Of a stretch of 53,184 nucleotides of DNA, positions 7,825 through 17,052 are shown piece by piece. Every line of letters begins with the position of its first letter. Position 1 is the stretch's first letter. The DNA comes from Bacteroidota bacterium. GTDB lineage: Bacteria > Bacteroidota > Bacteroidia > Bacteroidales > Prolixibacteraceae. Where the stretch lies: contig JAJRSD010000112.1 of the NCBI GenBank assembly GCA_024278975.1, positions 1-53,184 of the forward strand, written 5' to 3'. Below the pieces are notes generated by a model. That model had not been told where the DNA came from and ran no database searches. It was given only the letters and a program-made list of their open reading frames with translations. Both the position numbers and the translations under genes were made by a program.

Positions 7825-10020
7825 TTACTTCTCTCCCCTTGTAACTGAAACCACTCCTTTTACAGCACTCAGCTTATTTATTAAAAATTCGAGATGTTCA
7901 AGACTATAAACTGATACTTTTAGTACACCTTCGAACTTACCTTTGTCAGACTCAATATTTATTGAACGCATTTGTGTACCAATATCTTTGGCAATTACAT
8001 GCGAAATTTCGGTAACAATTCCCACTTCGTCAACACCAGAAATATGCAACGTAGTAAGAAATGAACTTTTACTGGTTGTATCGCGCCACTTCGATTTTAT
8101 TATACGATATGGGTAACGCTGCATCATTTCAGGTGCATTCGGACAATTGCGCCGGTGTATTTTTATCCCTTCGCTGATAGTAACAAACCCAAAAATTTTA
8201 TCGCCAAAAACGGGATTACAACATTGTGCCAGTTTGTAATTAATATTTTTCAGGTTATTATCTATAATTAAAAAATCGTCGCCGCCTTCGAAAGATAAAT
8301 CTTTGGTTTCGTCCGTTGGCAACAAATCTTCAACTTTCAGCTTGGTACTCTCCTCCTCTTTCTCTTTTTCAACAAAAATTGCTTTTACGTCAAGCGGTGC
8401 AATTTTGCCTATTGCCAGTTCGTAATAAAAATCAACTGCAAATTTAAAGTCAAAATGTTTCAATATTTTTCTGATTACCTCATCATTCAACTCTATTTTC
8501 CAGTTTTTAAATTTTCTGATTAAAGTCTCGCGCCCGTGCGAAGCCTGAACTTTGCGTTCTTCGTTTAAGCTTGTTTTAACTCTGCTTTTTGCTTTTGATG
8601 TAACCAAAAAATCTAACCAATCTAATTTTGGTTTCTGGTTTTTTGAGGTGTCGATGGAGATATGATCTCCATTTTTCAACTCATATTTTAAAGTAACTTT
8701 CTTTCCATTCACCCTGCCTCCCACGCAAGTATCTCCCAATCCCGAATGAATTTCGTAAGCAAAATCTAGCATTGTAGCACCCTGCCGTAGTTTCCTTAAA
8801 TCTCCTTTTGGGGTAAAAACAAAAACTTCGTCGCTGTAAATATCCATACTAAACTGGTCGATAAAATCAACCACATTAACATCGGGATTTTCCAAAACAT
8901 CGCGAATATTTGCCAGCCACGCATCGTATCCCGAGTTTGCCTTTCCACCTTTATATTTCCAATGAGCCGCCAATCCTTTTTCAGCAATTTCATCCATTCG
9001 TTTTGTACGAATCTGAATTTCAACCCACTTTCCCTGCGGTCCCATTACAGTTGTGTGCAAGCTTTCGTAACCGTTCGATTTTGGAATGGTAATCCAATCG
9101 CGCAGCCGTTTCGGATTGGTTTGATACTCCTCGGTAACAAATGAATAGGCAGTCCAGCAATCCGATTTTTCATCCTCCGGCTTCGACTCTAAAATAATCC
9201 GAATCGCAAACAGATCCATCACTTCGTCGAACGACACATTTTTCGTATTCATTTTATTATGAATAGACGAGATAGATTTTGTACGGGCTTTCATCGAAAA
9301 AGTAAATCCTTTCCTTTTCAGCTTCTTTTCGATGGGTTTAACAAATTCGGCAACAAAATTAGTACGCTCAGTTTCGGTCTCCTTTAATCGGTTAACAACA
9401 TAATTATACGAATCTGTTTTTTGAAATTTCAGACACAAATCTAACAACTCAGAATTGATGGTGTACAAACCCAGCCGATGCGCCAGCGGAGCATATAAAT
9501 GTACAGTTTCGGAAACTAATCGCTCCTGGATCTCGTGTTCGTAGAAACTAAGATTTCGTAAAACCTGTAAACGATCGGCAATTTTTATGATAACAACACG
9601 AACATCGCCCGCCATTGCCAACAACAATTTCCGGTAATTTTCCGAATGCAAATCAACTGTATCGGTACCCAGTGCATTAACTTTTGCCATTCCTTCTAAA
9701 ATGGAATAAACAGACTTATTACACTCCGTTTCAATATCCTCTTTAGTGGCTTTTTTCTCCAAACCTGCGTACATTACATTATGCAGTAATCCGGCAACAA
9801 TTGAATCGGGTCCCAATCCAATTTCTTTGGCAATTATTATGGCTACTTCCAACGAATGGGATAAAATAACCTCACCGGTTTTAAACCTATTTTCGCCAAT
9901 TATATTTTTAGTGAATAGAAAAGCTTTTTCGATTTTCGCCAAATCTTCCGGCTCCCAAATTTCAAGGCAAATATCTTTTAACCTGTTGTAGTGTAATATT
10001 ATTTCTTTCTGAAAATCCAT
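7825..10020 (-). CDS. Long RelA/SpoT homologue, predicted synthetase-only
   Basis: A 731-residue long RSH protein that makes (p)ppGpp from ATP and GDP/GTP. In order it has an HD-type hydrolase domain (residues about 45-165), a synthetase domain (about 225-340), a TGS domain (about 395-460, starting VFVFTPKGDL), a linker with Cys residues near 600, and a C-terminal ACT domain (about 655-731). The synthetase motifs are intact: PKSNGYESLHTTV, VEIQIRT and AHWKYKG. The substrate-specificity motif reads RLRD, close to the RxKD of bifunctional enzymes. In the hydrolase domain H55, H80 and D149 remain, but the HD pair is H80-N81 and the following ED is replaced by Y-A, so hydrolysis is probably lost. 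It heads an operon with glycerate kinase. Confidence 0.9.
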   Translation of the reverse strand: MDFQKEIILHYNRLKDICLEIWEPEDLAKIEKAFLFTKNIIGENRFKTGEVILSHSLEVAIIIAKEIGLGPDSIVAGLLHNVMYAGLEKKATKEDIETECNKSVYSILEGMAKVNALGTDTVDLHSENYRKLLLAMAGDVRVVIIKIADRLQVLRNLSFYEHEIQERLVSETVHLYAPLAHRLGLYTINSELLDLCLKFQKTDSYNYVVNRLKETETERTNFVAEFVKPIEKKLKRKGFTFSMKARTKSISSIHNKMNTKNVSFDEVMDLFAIRIILESKPEDEKSDCWTAYSFVTEEYQTNPKRLRDWITIPKSNGYESLHTTVMGPQGKWVEIQIRTKRMDEIAEKGLAAHWKYKGGKANSGYDAWLANIRDVLENPDVNVVDFIDQFSMDIYSDEVFVFTPKGDLRKLRQGATMLDFAYEIHSGLGDTCVGGRVNGKKVTLKYELKNGDHISIDTSKNQKPKLDWLDFLVTSKAKSRVKTSLNEERKVQASHGRETLIRKFKNWKIELNDEVIRKILKHFDFKFAVDFYYELAIGKIAPLDVKAIFVEKEKEEESTKLKVEDLLPTDETKDLSFEGGDDFLIIDNNLKNINYKLAQCCNPVFGDKIFGFVTISEGIKIHRRNCPNAPEMMQRYPYRIIKSKWRDTTSKSSFLTTLHISGVDEVGIVTEISHVIAKDIGTQMRSINIESDKGKFEGVLKVSVYSLEHLEFLINKLSAVKGVVSVTRGEK

Positions 10021-10102
10021 TTTAATATATTATGATACCATTGAATTCCTCCATGAGAAAACCCGTTCAAAATATAAATCCTCCTTCATTTCACATTAAC
10101 TG

Positions 10103-11743
10103 CTACAATCCTAAGACTTCAGCACCCTGCTCGAAGAAAATATCTCGCGGAATTCCGGCGTTACTAATTCTATCCAAATCTTTTTGAAGTGCTTTGCGAA
10201 TAAATCCTTTCTCTTCAATCAGTTTTTTCGCAGTTTCATAATCGCCATCACCCTGTATTTTTAAAATATCGGCCGAAAGATTTAACATTGCAACTTTCAT
10301 TTTTTCGAAATTAACACGATAAGTTCCGGTTACATCGTCGCGTGTAAATGCCCCTGTTTTCTGAAAATAATAGAACCGCATCATATTTGCTTTCCCGTGT
10401 GCACTGGCAGCCCCGAAACGTACCGAGCGAAAAATACCAGCCATAAAAGTTACAAAGTTATCCATCATATCTTTTTCGCCCATCTCACCCATTTCGTTGA
10501 GCTGATAAACACACCACAAACCGAGTATATCAGCTTTTCCCTCTTCCATAGAAGTGTAAGTGTTTTTTAAAGCCTCGCGAACTGTCGAACTTTTATTAAC
10601 GGTGTTTCCCATTCCCAAACCATGCGCCACTTCATGAAACATTGTATTCTCGAAAAATGCCTCAAACTTTACATGTTTTTGCTGATCTTTTGCAATTAGC
10701 AGTTCCGAAATTGGTATTAGTATTTTATCGAATTTCGCCTGCATCGAATTTTTAAGTTGTAATTTGCGGCTGCCTTTTGTTTCGCGAACCCGCTCGTCGT
10801 TGGGTAAATTTATGGCAATGGTTTTACTTCCTGCGTTGCAGTCGCCGGCATAATAAATGGCATCGTAAACATTCATGTCCGAATCTACTCCGGGAGTTTC
10901 ATTTTTGTATTTCTGATCGCATGGTAAAGCTTTTTGCAAACCCGGAAGTAATGCCGCATATTTAACCAGTTTTTCGCTCCAGCTTTTATCTTTTATAAGG
11001 ATAAACGATTCGTGTGCAGCTTTGTACCCAAACAGTTGGTCTTCGTAATTTTCTATTGGACCAATTATAAAATCTATGGTGTTATTTTTCATCTCCATCC
11101 ATGCAACATCGCTTTCGTAATATTCATCGGTTAAAAGTGCATCAGCACGTTTTTCGAGATAATTTTGCAGTCCTGAATCTTCGGCAAGTGCAGCAGCTTT
11201 TAACAGCAAATCAGCAGCTTTTTTAACTTGCGTTTCAAATGCGATGTGGAATGGGATAGACTTTAATATTCCGCCTTCGCCCTTTCGAATCAGTGTATAC
11301 TGACTGTTTTTTGTATTATCGTTCCACTTTTCAAATTCCTCTTTTGTAATGTTTGCAGGATAGAAATTTGCACCAACAGGCTTTGTTTTAAATCCATCAA
11401 TAAATGGTTCGTTATTATTTAAACGTTCCCAGGGACCATAATTTATTTTCAGGAATTTTTCGGTGTATTTGTCAAGTCCATCACTAAAAAGTTCATCTCT
11501 GTTTCCGTACGCTTCCATCCAATAAATTTCTTCCATTAATTTGGCAGCATCCAAAAGAATTGGCAGCATCTGTTTTTCCTTTTCGGTTAAAACAGTTAAA
11601 TCGGTTGTTAATTTAAACGAAACAAATTCGTCAGCTTTCTGTTTTATAACCTTGTTTACTTCCATTTTACTATCATTATTTGAAGTTGAATTACAACTAA
11701 ATGCTAAAGCTGCAACAATAATAATCATTAAAATATTTCTCAT
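10103..11743 (-). CDS. M49-family (dipeptidyl peptidase III-like) zinc peptidase lipoprotein
   Basis: A 546-residue protein. The signal ends in a lipobox (L-A-F-S-C, Cys17), so it is anchored as a lipoprotein. The zinc site is H370-E-V-A-H374 with the second motif E400-E-G-K-A-D405, matching the HEXX(G)H and EExxA(E/D) pair of the M49 family. Classical DPP III enzymes have the six-residue HEXXGH; this protein has the five-residue form found in some bacterial relatives. M49 enzymes release dipeptides from peptide N-termini. It stands alone, 82 bp from the rsh operon. A minus-strand TAGTTTTG box at 11769-11776 could be its -7 element. Confidence 0.8.
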   Translation of the reverse strand: MRNILMIIIVAALAFSCNSTSNNDSKMEVNKVIKQKADEFVSFKLTTDLTVLTEKEKQMLPILLDAAKLMEEIYWMEAYGNRDELFSDGLDKYTEKFLKINYGPWERLNNNEPFIDGFKTKPVGANFYPANITKEEFEKWNDNTKNSQYTLIRKGEGGILKSIPFHIAFETQVKKAADLLLKAAALAEDSGLQNYLEKRADALLTDEYYESDVAWMEMKNNTIDFIIGPIENYEDQLFGYKAAHESFILIKDKSWSEKLVKYAALLPGLQKALPCDQKYKNETPGVDSDMNVYDAIYYAGDCNAGSKTIAINLPNDERVRETKGSRKLQLKNSMQAKFDKILIPISELLIAKDQQKHVKFEAFFENTMFHEVAHGLGMGNTVNKSSTVREALKNTYTSMEEGKADILGLWCVYQLNEMGEMGEKDMMDNFVTFMAGIFRSVRFGAASAHGKANMMRFYYFQKTGAFTRDDVTGTYRVNFEKMKVAMLNLSADILKIQGDGDYETAKKLIEEKGFIRKALQKDLDRISNAGIPRDIFFEQGAEVLGL

Positions 11744-11839
11744 TTTAATTGTCTTTTTAATTTGGTTTCAAAACTACAAATTGTAAACGAAAAAGTAATA
11801 TAAAATACTGTATCAATAATAAGTTTGGTTTTAGTCATT

Positions 11840-11870
11840 GTCATAGCATGACGGGAAGTCATACCATGAC
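11840..11870. promoter_or_regulatory. Paired GTCAT-N3-ATGAC dyads upstream of ECF sigma gene
   Basis: Two 13-bp dyads, GTCATAGCATGAC (11840-11852) and GTCATACCATGAC (11858-11870), are set 18 bp apart and end 62 bp before the sigma factor start. Placement and symmetry suggest an operator or a sigma-dependent promoter region, but there is no direct evidence. Confidence 0.45.
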
Positions 11871-11932
11871 TTGCATAAAAAATTTATTGGGAATGAAGGA
11901 AATACCCCGAAAAATATTAGTTTTAGAAAATA

Positions 11933-12520
11933 ATGCAGCTTATTAATTTTAATAGAAATAAGGAAGCCCAGACTGATGCAGAACTTTTGGAGAGTTACCT
12001 GAAAAATAATAATCAGGAAATTCTGGGAGAGTTGTATTCGTATTATATGCATTTGGTTTACGGAGTTTGCTTAAAATACTTTAAAGACAGGGAGCTTGCA
12101 CAAGATGCAGTAATTGAATTGTATGAAAAGGTTTTGGTTGAAATAAATAGACATACAATTACCAATTTTAAAAGTTGGCTTTATGTAGTTACCAAAAATT
12201 ACTGTTTAATGGAGCTGCGTAAAACAAAACCGGGTAGCCATTTTTCCGTTTCGACAGATAATGAGATGGAAAATTTTATGGAAAAGAATACAGAAATGCA
12301 TCCTATTGACGAGGAACAAAATGCAAAATTGGAAAAGGCTTTGGCAGATTGTATTGCAAAACTGAAAGTAGAACAACAAAAATGTATTCAACTATTTTAT
12401 TACGAAAACAGATGTTACCGCGAAATTGCAAGCCAATTAAATATTGAGGAGAAAAAGGTTAAAAGTTTTATTCAGAACGGGAAAAGAAATTTAAAAATTT
12501 GTTTGGAAACAGAGAAATGA
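11933..12520 (+). CDS. ECF-type RNA polymerase sigma factor
   Basis: A 195-residue sigma-70 family protein of the extracytoplasmic function group. Region 2 spans residues about 28-95 (LYSYYMHLVYGVCLKYFKD, then SWLYVVTKNYCL). Region 4 spans about 130-190, with the helix-turn-helix CYREIASQLNIEEKKVKSFIQNGKRNL. The stop TGA overlaps the ATG of the next gene (ATGA), which encodes its likely membrane regulator. Upstream is a pair of GTCAT dyads that could be its own promoter or operator. Confidence 0.88.
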   Translation: MQLINFNRNKEAQTDAELLESYLKNNNQEILGELYSYYMHLVYGVCLKYFKDRELAQDAVIELYEKVLVEINRHTITNFKSWLYVVTKNYCLMELRKTKPGSHFSVSTDNEMENFMEKNTEMHPIDEEQNAKLEKALADCIAKLKVEQQKCIQLFYYENRCYREIASQLNIEEKKVKSFIQNGKRNLKICLETEK

Positions 12521-13554
12521 CCGATAAAAAATTACATATCGACAAAGAATATTTTATTCGGTATTTGGAAAATAAAATGACCGATACCGAAAGGAATCTG
12601 TTTGAAAAGGAGTTGCAAAAACATCCTTTTGAAGCGGAGGCTTTGGAAGGTTTAGCAACAATCTCGCCGGAAAATATTGAAAATGATTTAAATAAAATTA
12701 CAGCAAAAATAAAACCTCAACAGAGAAATTGTTTTAGATGTTTCGCAGCGGCAGCCTCCATTTTGCTTGTGGTTTCGGCAGGAGTTGTATGGATGGAGGT
12801 AAGAGACCAAAATATGGTATCGGAAATGGCAGAGACAAAAACATTGGAAAAACAATACAATAAACCAATTAATAACAGAGAAATTTTAATAGTTGAAAAA
12901 GATACAGAAAAAACCGATGAGGTTGAAATAACTCCTCAGATTGAAAATAAAGAGGTAACTGCAACAGCGACAAAATCAACTATTGTTGAAAATAAAATGT
13001 ATAAAAAATCGGCTGCCAAAAATAGCATTCCAAAAAAAGAGGTTACACAATTAAATAATCAAGATGAAAGTGTTGTGATTGTTGAAGATGAAACAGAGAC
13101 TGATAAACCAGAGACTAAAAGTGAAAGTTTTAGTGTTGAACCTGATAATATTACAAAAAAAAGTACCCGAGCCAAAAACATTCAGTACTACCAGGCAGCA
13201 CCGGTAAATGCAGTTGTTGGGGCGGCAGTTCCGGCTCCTCCTGCCGAACCGGAGATTGAAAGAATTGATACCAAAGCAATTCCCTCCGGTGGTTTCGAAA
13301 ATTATAAAATTTATTTGGATTCGGTTGCACTGCTTTCTGATAATTTTGATAAGAAAAAAGTTGTTGTAAAAATTCAATTTGATATTGATTCGCTGGGATT
13401 AATATCAAATTTTCAAAATAAAAACAGTGCTGACTCTCTGCTATTTTCGAGGGCAAAAGAGATAGTTTTAACAGGTCCTAAATGGTTGCCCGAAACAGAA
13501 GATGAGAAACGGGTAAAATCGACAGTTAAATTGAAGGTTGTTTTTAGAAAGTAG
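12517..13554 (+). CDS. Putative anti-sigma / membrane protein with TonB-like C-terminal domain
   Basis: A 345-residue protein. The start at 12517 is chosen because its ATG overlaps the sigma factor stop. Residues 1-60 are a short acidic/helical cytoplasmic domain (YLENKMTDTERNLFEKEL) resembling the N-terminus of anti-sigma factors. A single membrane helix lies at about 72-92 (FAAAASILLVVSAGVVWM). A long low-complexity Glu/Lys/Thr periplasmic linker with a proline-rich piece (AAVPAPPAEPEIE) follows. The last 85 residues fold like a TonB-type C-terminal domain (KKVVVKIQFDIDSLGLIS, LPETEDEKRVKSTVKLKVVF). Translational coupling argues that it senses an envelope signal and holds the sigma factor. 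The zinc-finger HxxxCxxC motif of ZAS anti-sigmas is absent. Confidence 0.65.
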   Translation: MTDKKLHIDKEYFIRYLENKMTDTERNLFEKELQKHPFEAEALEGLATISPENIENDLNKITAKIKPQQRNCFRCFAAAASILLVVSAGVVWMEVRDQNMVSEMAETKTLEKQYNKPINNREILIVEKDTEKTDEVEITPQIENKEVTATATKSTIVENKMYKKSAAKNSIPKKEVTQLNNQDESVVIVEDETETDKPETKSESFSVEPDNITKKSTRAKNIQYYQAAPVNAVVGAAVPAPPAEPEIERIDTKAIPSGGFENYKIYLDSVALLSDNFDKKKVVVKIQFDIDSLGLISNFQNKNSADSLLFSRAKEIVLTGPKWLPETEDEKRVKSTVKLKVVFRK

Positions 13555-13658
13555 ATTAGAGGCAGGGAAGAAAGTTACAGTCGCAGTTTACATTTATGTT
13601 TAACAATTTTTAAGTTAACCCAACATCAAATAATCGAAACCTGTAATACATCCATTAT

Positions 13659-13686
13659 TTTGCAAAAGAAGTAATTACTACCTTTG
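13659..13686 (+). promoter_or_regulatory. Candidate eno promoter
   Basis: TTTG at 13659-13662 and TACCTTTG at 13679-13686 fit the Bacteroidota -33 / -7 (TAnnTTTG) pattern, though the 16-nt gap is shorter than the usual 19-21. The start codon is about 82 bp downstream. Confidence 0.45.
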
Positions 13687-13756
13687 TAATGCTTTTGGCA
13701 AATCGGCATCAACTGTCTGATTTACTGATATAAACAGATATTATTATAAACAATAA

Positions 13757-15070
<1,314 letters not shown>

Positions 15071-15071
15071 G

Positions 15072-15106
15072 AGCCCCCTCCTAACCTCCCCCGAAGGGTG
15101 AGGAAT
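15072..15106 (+). repeat. CCTCC-rich stop-codon repeat, copy 1
   Basis: AGCCCCCTCCTAACCTCCCC, then a GAAGGGTGAGGAAT arm that can fold back on it. It begins 2 bp after the enolase stop. Related copies lie at 31452-31483 and, on the minus strand, 39604-39642, each at the stop codon of the gene it follows and in the same sense. Confidence 0.8.
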
Positions 15107-15133
15107 AAGAGAAAAAAATAACAGATAAAAATT

Positions 15134-15167
15134 AAAGCCGTTTTTCTTTATGAAAGACGGCTTTTTA
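15134..15167 (+). terminator. Intrinsic terminator after eno
   Basis: AAAGCCGT pairs with ACGGCTTT, extended by TTTC/GAAA, and is followed by TTTTTATTT. Confidence 0.85.
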
Positions 15168-15291
15168 TTTGGGGAATACTCGATAAATTTTCAGTAGCAG
15201 TGGACAGAGAGATGGAATTCTTTTTTTTCAACCGCTGTTTGAGCAAAAGAAAGAAAGTTTTCAATGGCAGTCGCAGACATCCTGACTTAGT

Positions 15292-15405
15292 GTAAAATAA
15301 CTTGTCGTAGAAATAAGGTAATATGGTTGTGTAGGCTATTGAATTTAATTTTCCTACTAAGGTTAAAGGTTTAAATATAAGGTTTTTAGCATTAGAGGAA
15401 AATCA
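15292..15405 (+). repeat. Dispersed repeat, copy 1 (TTGTCGTAGAAATAAGG element)
   Basis: Shares CTTGTCGTAGAAATAAGG, a GGTTGT, then CTAAGGTTAAAG and TTTAAATATAAGGTTTTTA with 39265-39365; the middle has diverged and is about 12 bp longer. It holds no open reading frame of note. Copy 2 has a right arm that folds back on the left end; this copy does not. Confidence 0.75.
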
Positions 15406-15433
15406 AAAAGGATGCTATCGCAATTTGCAAAAA

Positions 15434-15478
15434 AAGGATGACATCTTTTTCTACTCAGAATAGAAAGATGTCCTCCTT
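15434..15478. other. Strong hairpin
   Basis: AAGGATGACATCTTTTTCTA pairs with TAGAAAGATGTCCTCCTT around a short CTCAGAA-type loop, with one or two mismatches. It has no T-run on either side, so it is more likely a DNA element or RNA structure than a simple terminator. Confidence 0.6.
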
Positions 15479-15496
15479 ATCGAAAAGTGTTTTTTT

Positions 15497-15673
15497 GTTA
15501 CTACTCAGCAGCACAACTTAAATATAAAGCATTGGTCGCTATTCCGTTTTGTTATGATTTTTGTTTAAGAAAAACAAAAATCTCGCCAAAACCACTGACT
15601 CTCACAACATTTACCCCCAAGCTAAAGCATAGGGTTATTGATAATCAAAACTTTAAATCTGCTGAGCAGTAAC
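15497..15673. mobile_element. MITE-like element with 15-bp terminal inverted repeats
   Basis: GTTACTACTCAGCAG at 15497-15511 and CTGCTGAGCAGTAAC at 15659-15673 are inverted repeats matching at 14 of 15 positions. They are flanked by the direct repeat GTTTTTTT (15489-15496 and 15674-15681), which may be a target duplication, although it is low complexity. Inside is a hairpin GATTTTTGTTT/AAACAAAAATC. The right end lies against the stop codon of the minus-strand TPR gene. A 61-codon open frame fills the element but looks accidental. Confidence 0.5.
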
Positions 15674-15680
15674 GTTTTTT

Positions 15681-16931
15681 TTACTCCTCAAAAAACAGAT
15701 CTTCCTTTATTTTTTTAATACGGTCGAATGCGTAATTTACGTTTTTATCCGATTCGTTTGCCTCTTTTAAATATAGGCGATAATAGTTAAGTGCCAGAGT
15801 TTTATTCGAGTTAAACTCTTCGTAAGTTGTGGCAATCTCAAATAGTATTTCATAATTCCCAGGATTGAGTTTATTTGCTTTTTGCAAGGCTTTTATCGAC
15901 TCGGCGAACTTTCGTTGCTGACCAAGTATTTGCCCCAAATGATGATACATATCGCTCACATAATCTGGTATCGAAGCATCAATTGCCCATTGCATCATCT
16001 TTTCCGACTCCTCAAAGTTTTTCAACTTTTTAAAGCATAAACTTTTATAATACATTACTAAAGGGTCGTTTGGATTTATCGTAAACAGTTTATTAAAAGT
16101 CTCCAAAGCGTCCTCTTCAAATCCGGCAAAATATGTACTTATTCCATAATTCATTAGAACTTCGTATGATGGAGCATTCTCAATTTTCAGATATTTTGCA
16201 AAACTTATCATGGCCGGTCCATATCTTTTACTTCTAAAAAAATAATACGCACGCTCTAATATTAGTTCTGCATCGTTGGGAAATTCGTGGAGTCCTTTCC
16301 CAATTAAAACCATAATTTTACTCCCCTCTTTTTTCCAGTTATACGAATGTATTAAGTTTCCATAAGTTCCATAATCGCGAGGGTTTACCTCGAGCACATT
16401 CTCGTATAAATAAACTGCTTGTTTTCGTTCTCCAGTCCGAAACGAACAATATGCCAGTTGTTTGTTCCAATAAATATTGGTTGAGTCTTTTGTATAGATT
16501 CTGCTAAAAACTTCGTATGCCTCCTTATATTTTTTCTGATTGATATAAACCCTGCCAAGTTTCCCCGATAGCGGAAGATTATCGGGCTCTATTTCCAATG
16601 CTTTTTTATAAAAGTTAACAGCATCGGTATTATTTCCGAGAATTGACAATCCTTCAGCCATTTCACTTAAAACTTCAGTATTATCAGGTTCAATCTGCAA
16701 AGCTTCAGAATACGATTTTAACGCCGCCTGATATTTTTGAAGTCGGTTAAAAATTAATCCCTTTTTAAAATAAAGTTGCGCCGAAGGATTTTTATTTAGC
16801 TGAGTTTCAATCTCGGTTAACGCCTCTTTATAATTTTTATTAAGAATCAGCAAATCAATTTCATCTTGCGAATATGAGAAAAAAGAGATACCAAAAAGGA
16901 TAATAACTAACGAGTGTTTAATGGCTTTCAT
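15681..16931 (-). CDS. Exported TPR-repeat protein
   Basis: A 416-residue protein starting at the Met before KAIKHSLVII, which gives a proper signal peptide ending FFSYSQ. The rest is about ten TPR units (KYQAALKSYSEALQIEPDN, NTDAVNFYKKALEIEPDN, KFAESIKALQKANKLNPGN). Such proteins scaffold complexes in the periplasm or at the outer membrane. No partner is indicated, and it is separated from the next minus-strand gene by about 120 bp of palindromic repeat. An upstream ATG at 16952 would place extra residues before the signal peptide and is less likely. Confidence 0.8.
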   Translation of the reverse strand: MKAIKHSLVIILFGISFFSYSQDEIDLLILNKNYKEALTEIETQLNKNPSAQLYFKKGLIFNRLQKYQAALKSYSEALQIEPDNTEVLSEMAEGLSILGNNTDAVNFYKKALEIEPDNLPLSGKLGRVYINQKKYKEAYEVFSRIYTKDSTNIYWNKQLAYCSFRTGERKQAVYLYENVLEVNPRDYGTYGNLIHSYNWKKEGSKIMVLIGKGLHEFPNDAELILERAYYFFRSKRYGPAMISFAKYLKIENAPSYEVLMNYGISTYFAGFEEDALETFNKLFTINPNDPLVMYYKSLCFKKLKNFEESEKMMQWAIDASIPDYVSDMYHHLGQILGQQRKFAESIKALQKANKLNPGNYEILFEIATTYEEFNSNKTLALNYYRLYLKEANESDKNVNYAFDRIKKIKEDLFFEE

Positions 16932-16947
16932 GGCTTTTATTTTAAAT

Positions 16948-17030
16948 ATCATTCCCGCGAAAGTGGAAATCCTCTCAAAATTTACTATCCCACTCTCATT
17001 GAAAAGATTCCCGCCTGCGCGGGAATGACA
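16948..17030. repeat. Pair of inverted TGAC-palindromes
   Basis: TTCCCGC-CTGC-GCGGGAA followed by TGACA at 17008-17030, and an inverted, imperfect partner (ATTCCCGCGAAAGTGGAAAT) at about 16950-16969. Same architecture as the hairpins at 1003-1125: a 7-bp stem, a 4-5-nt loop and TGAC outside. Confidence 0.65.
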
Positions 17031-17052
17031 TACTTTTTTAAAGTTTTATGCT

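Noticed and set aside
15487-15672. 61-codon open frame inside the MITE-like element
   Set aside because: It starts with GTG, is built largely from the inverted repeats and a hairpin, and shows no recognisable domain.
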